This document shows positions 25,283 to 35,272 of a stretch of DNA of 64,000 nt, in pieces. The DNA comes from Ustulina deusta (Eukaryota; Ascomycota; Sordariomycetes; Xylariales; Xylariaceae): the NCBI GenBank assembly GCA_023159155.1, contig JAJNNX010000072.1, positions 153,331 through 217,330 of the forward strand. The letters are read 5' to 3'. The translations under genes and the position numbers were made by a program. How positions within the stretch are numbered: position 1 is the first letter of the stretch; each line of letters opens with the position of its first letter. Under the pieces are notes generated by a model, which worked only from the letters and a program-made list of their open reading frames with translations, searched no databases and had not been told where the DNA came from.

Positions 25283-25332
25283 TGCAGGCCAAGCTATTAG
25301 CGCCGGTCAAGTTCTAATCGAGGAATGCGGTA
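25283..25332 (-). repeat. Right terminal inverted repeat
   Basis: This is the reverse complement of 21924-21973, and it ends in TA at 25331-25332. The next 83 bp up to the dioxygenase stop codon are unique. Confidence 0.85.
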
Positions 25333-25415
25333 GTACTTGTTACTCTCAATGCTACACATGATATCTTCTTTGCTCGAACATCTCCGCTATTGGCCGCCGT
25401 ACCTGTTTGCGATCG

Positions 25416-26622
25416 TCAAAGTGTGGTAGGGACTTGACCGACGAAGCTGGCATCCCGCCCAAGGGCCTTCAGGGCGGTGGTAGACTGCTCGTCTTTGAGC
25501 GCATTCGTTTCCGCATCCGAGGCTAGCACGAAATCATATCTGAGAACCTTTTTCACATCTGATATATTGTATTTATCAGCAGTCTCGGAATCCATCTCGT
25601 GGATGTCGACGACCAGCGAGTGTTTGACGCCGAACACAGCGTCCGAGTCGCGGTACTTGGAATCCCGTAGATAGAGCGCGCTGCGGAACGGCAATTAGTT
25701 GTGAATCTAGCCCGTATATGACATGGACCTACGTGATCAGCTTATCGAAGCCTTCCTTTTCAAACATGAAATGCATATGAGCAGGGCGGTATGGGTGCCG
25801 CCCAGATATCTTGAAAAACGTTCCGACGGGGCCATCAGATAGAATTGGGTAGGGGACCGGGGTGATGGCCTTGAAGTAGAATTCGCCTTGCTCGTTGCTG
25901 CAAAACACCCCGCGTCCGTCTGGCCGTGTGCGGTCGGACTTCTCGATATCGTATTCACCGTGAGAGTCGGCTTCCCAGACATGGATCCGAACACCCGAAA
26001 TCTGGTTCCCATGCGTATCCTTGACGGTAGCAAAAACGAAGAGTCGCTCACCATTTGTATCACTAGATATGTCGTCTCCGTTCATCTTGTTCTCGGCCTC
26101 AAGACTGTGAAAAGGGCCAAGAATGCTTCCCTGGGTCGCTCCTGGCGGCTTCGGGTGATCGATCTCGTCGACAAGTGTTGAGAGACCGAAGATGTCACTG
26201 ACGGTGATTAACTCCTGCGAAGGTAAACTGTTAGCTCTACAAGGTTCGATGTAGGGTTCGACATTACGTACCTTGCGATCTTTGGTGCATATTTGGCCGC
26301 AAGCCTCTAGCCATTCGAGGCCAGCGCGCCATTCCTCTGTAGAGAGCCTCGTTTCTCGCGCGAAGTCATGAATGTGAGTGATCAAGCGCTCAAAGATAAA
26401 CTTCATTCGCACATCTCGACCCTCGGAGAAGCGATTGATGACATTCTCAGTAATGGTCCCGATGTTGATCTCCATCGTCGACGGGAGCTGAGTGTAATAT
26501 GGTTCGCCACCGACAGATTTCTTCAGTTTTCTATTGATGCGAGGGAAATCAGGAGGTTTCCTGTGTAATTCTTGTAGTCCAAACTTGGTTGGAGGATTCG
26601 GCAGTTCATATGCACACCTCAT
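25416..26622 (-). CDS. Intradiol ring-cleavage dioxygenase (catechol or hydroxyquinol 1,2-dioxygenase family)
   Basis: This predicted non-haem Fe(III) enzyme opens a catechol-type ring between its hydroxyls to give a muconate. The model has three exons: 26622-26272, 26214-25733 and 25680-25416. The introns are 57 bp (GTACGT...GCAG) and 52 bp (GTAGGT...GCAG). Splicing gives 365 aa with no stops and restores family-like joins (KDRK-ELITVSDIFGLSTLVDE and KLIT-ALYLRDSKYRDSDAVFG). The N-terminal dimerisation domain contains ITHIHDFARETRLSTEEWRAG (THLHDFARE type). The expected iron ligands are all present: Tyr205 (WEADSHGEYD), Tyr239 (PVPYPI), and His263 and His265 (HPYRPAHMHF). The start at 26622 is the in-frame ATG that includes the family-like ELPNPPTKFGLQELH; an internal ATG at 26475 would give 316 aa. 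It is transcribed divergently from the NRPS-like gene across 250 bp. Substrate (catechol, hydroxyquinol or other) cannot be read from sequence. Confidence 0.92.
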
Positions 26623-26872
26623 TTTTAGCGTTAGGATCCAACCAATGATTACTGATGGCCATGATCTCACTATCACCAGATGGGTTATGAGCCATGTGGT
26701 ATTAGAGCACATCCCTTTGCAGCGCGCCACACTGTCGCATGAAGATGCAGTTCCGATGTAAGTCGAAAATGCCGGTCTTATATTTTGGAAGCTTTGAAAT
26801 ACCCTTTCGTCATATCCCACACTGAGCAGACGAGCTTTGGTGTTTTCAACTAGTCTGAAGGCTACGCGCATC
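26623..26872. promoter_or_regulatory. Shared divergent promoter region
   Basis: This 250-bp gap lies between the start codons of the dioxygenase (minus) and the A-T-R reductase (plus). Both genes must be driven from it, so co-regulation is plausible. No specific factor site is claimed. Open frames on both strands cross it, but their translations lack family features. Confidence 0.55.
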
Positions 26873-29800
26873 ATGGGTAGCATTCCTTTCGGTCGGCGGA
26901 CTGTACCATCTGCTATAGACGAGCTCGCTCATAATTTTCCAGGGAGATCTTGGGCGAGTTTTCCTTCCGATAGTAATGAAATTCAACATGTGCCGTTTAG
27001 CACCTGCGCCAGAGCCGTAAATGCGGCCTCTTGGTGGCTCAAGAATACCCTTGGGACAAGCAAGAGCTTCCAAACAGTTGCATATATCGGTCCAAATGAC
27101 ATCCGATATCTCATTTTCTTTTGCGCGGCAGTGAAATGTGGTTACAAGGTGCTTTTCCCCGTCATTACAGCGAAAAAAAAAATTCACACAGTTGTTGACC
27201 TTCACTAGGTTTTGTTCACGTCTCCGCGAAACAGCCATGAGGGCCATGCACAACTTTTCGAAGCAACTAATTGCACCACCCTCTTCTATGACTCCATGTC
27301 AAACCTCAGATCACTTGCCCGAATACCTTACTTGAAAGTCTTTCCAGCTCCCGACCTGCAGGATTTGCTGAGCTCCGAAGATGTACTTCCCTTTCCGTAT
27401 CAGAAATCATTCGACGAAGTCAAGGATGATCCGTGTGTTATCTTGCACACCTCTGGGACAACCTCCCTTCCAAAACCGATCATCCTATCCCACGCACAAT
27501 TAGCAGTATTCGACGCGCAGTGGAAGATTCCACCTTCGAGCGGTCGTGCAATCTTTCTCCGGGTTATTGCCTCATGTCCATCGTTTCTTGTCGCTCTACC
27601 TTTCTTTCATATGGCAGGATTCTCTATGAGCATATGGCTTCCACTGAACCCAGAGACAAGTGTGATTTTCCCTAGTCCCTACATACCACTGAGCCTATTC
27701 TCAATCGAGCAGGCCCTTGATAGCACAAGGATTGGTGGCGCCATTATACCCCCATCACTACTCCAAGATGCGGTAGAGTCTGGCCCAATGCTCGACAAAT
27801 TAGCGCGGTTGCAGTATATCTTCTATGGCGGCGCACCACTATCACGTGAAGCAGGGCTTGCACTCTCATCCAGGACTCACCTCTGCAATCAAATAGGATC
27901 CACCGAATGTGTGGTGTTCACTACGTACCTGGCGGATCGAACCGATTGGGATTATTTCTGCTTCGGCTCGGAATGGTCTGGGTATGACTTCCGCCAAACA
28001 AGCTTACCAGATTTGTTCGAAATGGTCATAGTGAGAGAAGATAGCAAGAGAGATTTTCAAGCCGTCTTTCAAGGCAACGATCTCTCCGAGTTCTCGACCA
28101 AAGACCTGTATTCCAAGCATTCCACAAACCCTCATCATTGGAAATACCAAGGCCGTTTGGACGACGTCATCATCCTATCTCACGGTGAAAAACTGAATCC
28201 CATTTCGAATGAGTCTCTGATAGCCTCGCACCCGCTTTTGAACTCAGTCATGTATGTCGGCACCGGAAAGCCTCAGCCGGCCGTCATTTTGGAATTGGCT
28301 GACAGACAGGCTTCACGGCTAGATAGGGAACAAGTGGTGGAAGCCGTCTGGCCACTGGTTGAGCAGGCCAATGCATTATCTCCCAGCCACGGTCAACTGT
28401 ACAAGTCACACCTCATCGTAGCGGATTTCTCAAAGAAGCTTCTTCGAACAACCAAGGGTTCTCTGAAGCGCATCCAAACCGAACAGCTCTTTGAGTCAGA
28501 GATTCGTGATATCTATGATGCGCCGGTCGTAGCACTCGATCTTTCCGCACCCGTTGACATCTCGCGACCCGACGAGCTTCAAGAATTCGTCCACATGGTC
28601 TATCAGAGAACTACAGGATTCGGGCCTCTAAAATTAGACGAGGACATTTTTCTGGCAGGTGCCGACTCTCTCAATATCCAAAGCGCTGTCTCAACGCTGG
28701 AGGCCTCCGTCTTTTCGCCTGATCTCCGCGTGGATACCAGCTGGATCAGTCAAAAAGCCGTCTATGCCAATCCTACTGCACGCTCCATGAGCAAATTTCT
28801 TGAAACTCTCGGACGTCTACAGGGCTTGCTGACAGAACCACTGCTCGGAGCGGCGGGGCTTCTTCAAGAAATCTACGAGCGATACCGCCAGCAACTATTA
28901 CTTGACGGAGAGGACATGCTCGCTATAGAAACATCAGCGCCTGCCACCGTTCTTCTGACCGGGAGCACGGGCAATCTTGGCTCTTACGTGCTTGATGCCA
29001 CTCTGAGCAGAGATGATGTTGATGAAGTGATTTGCTTGAACCGTAGCGAAGATGCTGCCGAGCGCCAGCTGAAACGGAACGCCGAGAAGGGACTATGCAT
29101 CGAACTTGGCCCCAGGGTTAGATTCATGCATGCGGATCTATCTCGGCGCCAATTCGGACTGAATCAGCTGGATTACGACTACATCCTATCCAAGGTGACT
29201 GTCATCTTTCATAATCAGTGGCCGGTAAACTTCAACCTACCGCTGTCGGCCTTCGAGCCTCAACTCCAGGGCGTAGTGAACCTGATCAAGTTCGCTGTTC
29301 GGGCAGCCTGCAGGCCTAAATTCTTCTTCGTATCCTCGATCGCCGCAGTCAACAATTGGCGACGTCAGATCCATCTCGAGCGCCCGGCTTACGACATCCC
29401 CGAGCGGCACTTTACGGATCTCTCGCTGGCTAGCAATGGATACGGGCAGAGCAAGGCCATCACGTCCGATCTGCTGTACTACGCAAGTTCGCAATGCGGG
29501 CTGCGAGGCGCCATCGTGCGGCTCGGGCAGGTAGCCGGCCCGGTGAGGCGGAACGGCGGCGCCTGGAACACCAACGAATGGCTCCCCAGCCTAGTGAGAA
29601 CATCGCACACGCTGGGAGCGGTTCCGGGGACGATACCGCTGCTCGACAAGGTGGATTGGATACCTGTCGATGACGCGGCTCGCATTCTTGTCGAGCTGGC
29701 GCTGGATACGCCGACGGGCAAGGCGGACCCGCGACGGCGGAACTTGGCGCTGTTCAATGTCGCGAACCCGAACATAGTGCCCTGGGCCACGCTAGTGCCG

Positions 29801-30103
29801 GCGCTGCAAGCGTGCACGGAGGATCCGCCCAAGATAGTGCCGTTCCCCGAGTGGTTGCATCTATTGGAGAGCTCGGCTCCGGCACAGTGGGACATGGTGG
29901 CGGCCACGCTGCCGGCATTGAAGCTGCTGGACTTTTTTCGGGGACTGGAAGAAGGCCGACGGAGCGGCGCTCGACAGACGCTCATGCAAACGGAAATGAC
30001 GAGAAAATCCAGTCCGCGTCTAGCCATAGTGGGTGCTGTTGATGAGTTCATGATGGCAAATTGGTTGGAGCAAGGGGTCCTCCTTCAAGTAACATATAGA
30101 TAA
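26873..30103 (+). CDS. NRPS-like carboxylic acid reductase (adenylation-thiolation-reductase)
   Basis: This predicted single-module enzyme activates a carboxylic acid as its adenylate, loads it on a phosphopantetheine arm and releases it by NAD(P)H reduction to an aldehyde or alcohol. It has two exons, 26873-27148 and 27209-30103, giving 1056 aa. The 60-bp intron (GTGCTT...CTAG) joins GYK to VLFTSPRNS as in relatives. The adenylation domain spans about residues 20-520: SGTTSLPKPI at 174-183, FYGGAPLS, QIGSTECV, TKDL, and GRLDDVI with GEKLNPIS. The carrier domain has Ser579 in FLAGADSL. The reductase domain begins with the Rossmann motif TGSTGNLG (676-683), then VSSIAAV and Tyr837-x3-Lys841 (YGQSK). 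There is no condensation domain, so this is not a peptide synthetase. It resembles fungal aryl-acid or aminoadipate-reductase-like enzymes. The acid used is unknown; with a ring-cleaving dioxygenase next door, an aromatic acid is a reasonable guess. Confidence 0.9.
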
Positions 30104-30658
30104 GGTAGGTAGGCTGCTTTGCTGTCTCTAAAAAGACATGATTTGAAGATAAGTCACTGTAGTAGGGCTAAGGATATCCCCAAAATGGAAAACTTTCCGG
30201 CGAAGTCTCCCATTTTAATACGTTGTAAATCAGAGTGCTACGGTACTTTTACTGCAAGAACTTGTCCACGAAGGACTTCCAGTTCTGCGTTGGCGGGCTA
30301 CCTTATGTACCTACGACGCTCTCCACACTACCTGGGCACCACCTGGCTATTGAAGAGCCCTGTAACCCTTATAGGGCTCTTCAGAACACCGACCCGAATA
30401 GAGTTATGGGATTTTGGGGTTGACAACGATGTAAAAACATGCCTTTGAGATCAACGGATATTAGACATCAAGTTTTGCAAATGCAACCTCATATGTATGC
30501 AAAGCTTTCCAATAATCTCTGTTGCAAGTATTCCAAACATCCAATTGGTACCTGTGGACTGTTTTAGACATACTACATATATACCTGGGGCCGAGGCGCA
30601 TAGTAGTACTCATGTAGGCGTCTCTTTATACGGCGTATTGTTTATATAACTGTATTAT
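30104..30658. other. Intergenic region between convergent genes
   Basis: This 555-bp stretch lies between the 3' ends of the A-T-R gene (plus) and the SDR gene (minus). It must hold both 3' untranslated regions. Short open frames (for example 30119-30448) have no recognisable features. A short inverted repeat, GAAGAGCCCTGTAA...TTATAGGGCTCTTC, sits at about 30353-30383 and could form a hairpin. No gene is seen. Confidence 0.5.
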
Positions 30659-31525
30659 CTATGGGATCACAGATGGCAGCTCATCTAAATCAACTGGTAA
30701 CGCAATGCTCTCGAACTCTCGATACGTTTCGCCGTAATGCTTCAGCTTAGCTTCCATGGCCTCGAAGGCCTCGCTGCCTAAGAGACACCGCAGCGGAGGG
30801 TTGCGCACATGCGCAAGTTGATGGATGGCGGCGGCGCCTTTGACAGGGTTCCCGCCTTGTTGTTCTCCCATCGCACGCATGATTTCCTCGGCGGGCAAGT
30901 GGTCGTAGGCTGGCAAGATCTGGTCCGGGTGCCGAAAATGCATATTCTTATGCGCCCACTCGGTCCGGAAACCGCCAGGCTCGACGCAGGTCAACTTGAT
31001 ATTCCACTCTGGGTTCATCTCCTTGGCGAGAGATTCAGTGAGACCCTCGACTGCCCACTTCGACGCGCAATAGGCGCTCACGGCGGGCATGCCACACTGG
31101 CCGGCGATCGATGTGATTTGTTGGATGAGGCCACCTGGAGGATTGTTGACCTCGCGCATGATGCGAAGGGCGGCTCGGGTAACTCGAACGACACCCATAA
31201 AGTTGACGTCCAACACTGACTGTATGTCGTGGTCGGTGAGCTCCTCGAAAGCACCGCATAGACCAAACCCGGCATTGTTGACCACGACATCCACGCGGCC
31301 AAAGGCGGCGATGACTTGGTCGAACGCGGCCTGGACGCTCTCCGAGCAGCCGAGATCGACGGCTACGGCGAGGTAGTTGTGCACGTTGGCATTGGCGAAT
31401 TGCAGGCGGGCAGGCTGCCGTGACGTTGCCACCACCTTGTCGCCAGCGTCAAGACATTTGCGAACAAGGGCATTGCCGAATCCAGAGGAGCATCCCGTGA
31501 TGAGAAAGACCTTCGAGTGAGACAT
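30659..31525 (-). CDS. Short-chain dehydrogenase/reductase (classical SDR)
   Basis: This is a single-exon gene of 288 aa, a usual length for a classical SDR: a soluble NAD(P)(H)-dependent alcohol dehydrogenase or carbonyl reductase. The cofactor motif TGCSSGFG is at residues 10-17 and the NNAG motif at 83-86. The catalytic set is complete: Asn109 (DVNFMG), Ser139 (ITSIAG), Tyr152 and Lys156 (YCASK). PGGFRTEW is the usual post-catalytic segment. Residue 36 in the loop after beta-2 is Arg (TSRQPAR), which favours NADP(H) over NAD(H). A TATA-like sequence lies about 75 bp upstream of the start. In this cluster it could reduce the aldehyde released by the A-T-R enzyme or oxidise an alcohol; this is inference. 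It resembles the broad fungal group annotated as SDR oxidoreductases, whose substrates are mostly unknown. Confidence 0.93.
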   Translation of the reverse strand: MSHSKVFLITGCSSGFGNALVRKCLDAGDKVVATSRQPARLQFANANVHNYLAVAVDLGCSESVQAAFDQVIAAFGRVDVVVNNAGFGLCGAFEELTDHDIQSVLDVNFMGVVRVTRAALRIMREVNNPPGGLIQQITSIAGQCGMPAVSAYCASKWAVEGLTESLAKEMNPEWNIKLTCVEPGGFRTEWAHKNMHFRHPDQILPAYDHLPAEEIMRAMGEQQGGNPVKGAAAIHQLAHVRNPPLRCLLGSEAFEAMEAKLKHYGETYREFESIALPVDLDELPSVIP

Positions 31526-32790
31526 GGCAGAGGTGATCGAATGGTAGCGAGCGCCTCCAACTGCCGGGATGGCCAGGGAACAGGCTGGTGAGCACTGTAC
31601 CTATATAAAGGCGGCATCATGTTGGGCCTCCGATCGGCGATAGCGAGGCAGATACAATCGCTTATACGTATAATACTTATGGCTCGACCCAGCCGTATCC
31701 GGGGATACGAGAATACCCCGCGAGCCACCACGAATAATTCGAATGGAGAGCAGCGCGCCCCCGGCCAGGGCCAAGGCCTGAAAAGCCGACGATCTTACAA
31801 GGATCGAGCATCTGCACATGCGGGTGTGAAGGGGGGCCGGCTCCTACAGTGACTAGACGCGCAGTTAAGACGCGAAGTACGGTACCTACCGGTAGGCGGT
31901 CGGAAAGTAACCCACAGCTGCCACTTCTCTGCGTCTAATGATTCTAATTTTAGTGAATACCTACCTTAGTTCAAGATTTCCATACCTGTACGACGTTGTA
32001 CGAAGACGATGTACGAAAACAGAATTTCCTAAGTATTTAGGCTGTAGAAATTCGGGATATAATTATAGGGAATGTAAGCTATCATCACATGATGTAGGTA
32101 GACCTTGGATACTTGTAAGGACCAAGCGACGCCAGTGGTGCGTGCAATGCAGTACACTGAATACCACCGGCAGTCGGTAAGTCCTTTACCGACGACCTAC
32201 CCTCAGTACCTACACGTAAGTAAGTACCTAAGGCATTGTAGGTCGAGATAGGGTATCTGATGGTGGGGCACGCTGCCTCAGTGATGCGACGTAGTGTATC
32301 ACGGAGTTACCGTTCGTTGGCAAGCTGGATTCAGGAAGAGCGCTCCACTAAGATGACTGCATCGCAATCGAGGAAGGCTCAGTCGATTCATCCTCGATGC
32401 TCCTCAGGACTTGAGGTAGGGGCGACAGGCGAACAGATGATCGGCCCGACCCAGTCGCCCAGGAGGTGCAAGTAGGTGTCGCGAGTCCTTCGAGAGTCGG
32501 TGCCTGCGCGCGCAACTCTTTCCAATCCTGCGAGTCGGTGATGGCACCTGTTCCATAATCCCACCCAAGCGAAATGCCAATGCCAATGCCGTGTCCAATC
32601 CAGGATGGGCGGATGGATGTCTTGGCCTTGTGACAAGCTACCTGTCTGCCTGGGAGTGACTGTAGCCTCGGAACCTTATATGGACCTGGACAAACGACAA
32701 GGCAAACAGATAAGATGCATCGAGAACCATAGTCTTGCACATCCTCATCACGCATCACACCCTACGCACTATCATTCTCCGGGACAAGCC
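31526..32790. promoter_or_regulatory. Divergent intergenic region upstream of SDR and transporter
   Basis: This 1.26-kb gap lies between divergently transcribed genes. A TATA-like CTATATAAAGG (about 31600-31610, reading TTTATATAG on the minus strand) sits about 75 bp before the SDR start. Motifs of the form ACCTACC/GGTAGGT recur in 31881-32260 (for example 31881, 31959, 32092, 32197-32212). Several open frames (31619-31852, 31938-32180, 32260-32475, 32348-32758 minus) are present, but none has recognisable domains. I treat this as non-coding. Confidence 0.5.
31600..31610 (-). promoter_or_regulatory. Probable TATA box of the SDR gene
   Basis: CCTTTATATAG on the minus strand, about 75 bp upstream of the SDR ATG at 31525. 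Confidence 0.45.
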
Positions 32791-33214
32791 ATGGCACTGT
32801 TCCACAGCCCAACCCGAGCCACCACTGGCCAGCCTCTCACGGCCCTCGTCTCTCTCGACGACGTGAGCGGTCCTCGTGTCGCTGATGCCACCGCTGCCAG
32901 CGACGATGGCGACAAAGACAAGTGCCACTACCCCTCGGAGACGAGCGACGTCGACACCGGTCTGAGCACTGCAGGTCCGCCTATTGCTACCGCTGGACCG
33001 GTCGATACCGAGGTGCCGGATGGCGGTTACGGATGGACTGTCGTAGCTGGCTGTGCGACGCTCACGTTTTGGTTCGGTGGCACTACCTATTCCTGGGGTG
33101 TCATGCAGACGGCCCTGATCAACCAGGGCCTCGCCAGCGCCTCGACCCTTTCCTTTGTTGGTATGTGAAGCGAGGAGCACAGCGCAACCCCCAGTAGATT
33201 CAAGCCCACGCCAT

Positions 33215-33268
<54 letters not shown>

Positions 33269-34413
33269 TAACAAAACCGTCGACGCATAGGAAGCACTAC
33301 GATAGCCGCCATAGCAGCATTTGCTCTGGTCAACGCCCGCCTTGTTCGGTTCCTGGGAGCGCGCACCACGGCCTTGCTGGGCGTCTTCTTCATGGGCATT
33401 GGTGAGACGACGGCTTCCTTCACTACTCGCTCTGTCGCCGGCTTGTTTGGTACCGAGAGTATCTTGATGGGAATCGGCGTTAGTCTGTGCTTCATGGTCT
33501 CCTCGGTCACGCCCGCGCAGTACTTCAAAAGGAAACGTGGTCTCGCCAACGGCATCGTCTACGCGGGCGGTGGGCTCGGCGGCACCGGCATCTCCTTCGT
33601 CATGGACGTCATCAACCAGAAGCTCGGTGTGGAGTGGACCTTCCGCATCATCGGTATCTCTATGCTGGCGACTGGCTTGCCCATGGCCTTTCTGATCAAG
33701 GACCGTGGTGGACCGCCCCCTGCAACTGCCTGGGTGGAGTGGTGAGTTTCTCTGATGAGTTGGCTCTTGCCTTAGTCGCTAGAGATCAGGCCTGATATAT
33801 CGTGATTAGGGTCCTCTTCAAGGACTTCCGCTTCGTCAGCCTCTTTCTATGTGGCCTTATCGCGACCTTCCCCCTCTTTGTCCCGGTCTTCTTCATCCCT
33901 CTCTATGCCGAGTCTTTCGGGATCCCGTCGCTTGCTAGCGCTGGCCTCATCGCTGCCTTCCAATTCTCCTCCTTCATTGGCCGCATAGGTGGTGGCGCGC
34001 TCGCTGACGGCATAGGCGCACTCAACACCTTGGTTTTGTCTCTGTTTCTCAACGCCGTCAGTATGCTCCTCATCTGGCCGTTCGCCACCTCGATCGGGCC
34101 GCTGGTCGTGTTCGTCATCCTCAACGGAGCGGCAAATGGGACCTTTTTTGCGACCATGCCCACCGTGGTCGCCAACATCTTCGGAAGTCAACGCGTCGGC
34201 GTGGTCATGGGCATGGTGGTTACGGCGTGGACGGGCGGGTATCTACTGGGTAGCCCCATTGCCGGGTATATCCTGAACGCGACGGGTAGCTACCATGACG
34301 TGCACAGCTATTTGCCGACTATCTTCTACGCTGGCGGATTGAGTTTTGTGGCACTCATTTTTGGATTGATGGCGCGGATTAAAATATCACGAAGTCTGAC
34401 TCGCAAAGTCTAA
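32791..34413 (+). CDS. Major facilitator transporter, monocarboxylate (MCT/SLC16-like) family
   Basis: This predicted plasma-membrane symporter for a monocarboxylate or related small molecule has three exons: 32791-33160, 33291-33741 and 33810-34413. The introns are 130 bp and 68 bp (GTATGT...ATAG and GTGAGT...TTAG). Splicing yields 474 aa in one frame and joins family-like segments (LSFVG-STTIAA and AWVEW-VLFKDFRF). A Ser/Thr/Asp-rich cytoplasmic N-terminus of about 75 residues precedes the MCT signature DGGYGW (77-82) at the start of TM1. The pattern YSWGVMQ, the TM4-5 stretch YFKRKRGLANGIVYAGGGLG and many hydrophobic spans to the end indicate about 12 membrane helices. The first intron contains a long CA repeat. 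The ATG at 32791 is chosen because the frame upstream (open from 32605) lacks family features. Beside the A-T-R, SDR and dioxygenase genes it could import an aromatic acid or export the product. Confidence 0.92.
33216..33264 (+). repeat. (CA)n microsatellite inside transporter intron 1
   Basis: About 24 uninterrupted CA units lie between the donor (33161) and acceptor (33290) of the first intron. The intron's length therefore probably varies between strains. Confidence 0.95.
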
Positions 34414-35030
34414 TGGATATATTCATGTTTCTCTGCATCTATCGGCGTTAATTTAGCTAGCTTTAGTCTGCTTAAGCCAAATAGTTGGAGGCTTCCATAC
34501 CAACTCTTCATGACTTGTATGCAGAATTGGCTGCTGAATTCCGTTCCGACTCAGCATGGTATACGCTTTTTATCAGGTTACTCACCTGGTAGCATCGCGG
34601 GTAGTTACGTACTAAGTTTGTTCACTTGGGTAGATAGACAACTGCTGTATACTACATCTAGGTACTATTTTGAATATGTTCCTATGCTCCCAGCTATAGA
34701 CAAGCCAACTGCAAGAATAGAAGACGTTTAATGCTTTGTTAGAAAGATTGATCTTTTGATTATGCCCAAAGCTGTAAACAGCGGAAGCAGTAAAAGTATC
34801 CGACTTGTGCGACAGGAATCCGATCTTAAAAGCGCCGCGAAACGCGCTATTTCTGAAAGCCCTTCGCGCCCAATATTTGTTAAGAAGGCTGCAATAGATG
34901 GCTTCTGATATCGAACAGCCTTTGGGAACAGGAGTGCAGCATCTAACAATAATATTAAGATTATAGAACAAGCACCTAGCACTATTAGAGACCGCAAGTT
35001 TGTTGGTAGAATTATTAAAATAGTAATAAG
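34414..35030. other. Unique flank between transporter gene and E3
   Basis: This region has normal to slightly AT-rich composition and contains the transporter 3' untranslated region. Open frames (34510-34731 plus, 34612-34971 minus, 34728-35036 minus) overlap each other and lack known motifs. The minus frame at 34728-35036 is leucine/isoleucine-rich at its start, but that part is AT-driven. The block ends at the ATAAG target duplication of E3 (35026-35030). No gene is claimed. Confidence 0.5.
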
Positions 35031-35272
35031 TATCACGATTAGTTAAGTAAAGCTTCCACAGCTAGTTTATTAATACTATAGACAAAGACTTTAAACTAAA
35101 AAAAAAAAAAAAAAAAAAAAAGTCAGAGTTTATAAAATAAATAGATATAAACTCTATATATATAGCTGCAAAGTTAGGTTAGTTTATATATAAACTTTCT
35201 ATTTTATTGCTATATAGGTCTGGAGTTCTTATAAGTTTTGCTAAAACTATACAGATTATACTAACTATTACA
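35031..35272 (-). repeat. 3' LTR of E3 (242 bp)
   Basis: This is the inverted copy of the 2372 LTR. Its outer end is TATCACGATTAG and its inner end is CTAACTATTACA. It is one of the best preserved copies, including the intact CA (TG on the other strand) terminus. Confidence 0.9.

Larger units (their letters stand above)
21924..25332. mobile_element. DNA transposon with 50-bp inverted repeats, RIP-degraded
   Basis: Near-perfect inverted repeats (47 of 50 bp by eye) bound a 3.4-kb AT-rich interior. Both ends read inward TACCGCATTCCT..., so a TA target duplication (21924-21925 and 25331-25332) and a Tc1/mariner-pogo type of insertion are likely. The interior carries a damaged DDE transposase frame on the plus strand and a later solo LTR of Gypsy2 (24684-24953). 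Excluding that LTR and its duplication, the element is about 3.1 kb. The right end lies only 83 bp from the 3' end of the dioxygenase gene. Confidence 0.75.

Noticed and set aside
26534..26761. Plus-strand open frames antisense to dioxygenase exon 1
   Set aside because: The minus-strand dioxygenase model explains this DNA with spliced, family-like protein; the plus frames lack features.
29479..30051. Minus-strand open frame of 190 aa
   Set aside because: It is the shadow of the reductase domain in GC-rich coding DNA; serine-rich with no domain.
30119..30448. Plus-strand open frame of 109 aa after the A-T-R gene
   Set aside because: No recognisable motif, and it lies in the likely 3' untranslated region between convergent genes.
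32755..33264. Minus-strand open frame of 169 aa beginning with CV repeats
   Set aside because: It is antisense to transporter exon 1 and starts in the CA microsatellite; the plus-strand model has clear MCT motifs.
34728..35036. Minus-strand open frame with leucine-rich start (possible membrane protein)
   Set aside because: The hydrophobic part comes from AT-rich sequence beside the E3 LTR; overlapping frames are equally open and there is no family match.
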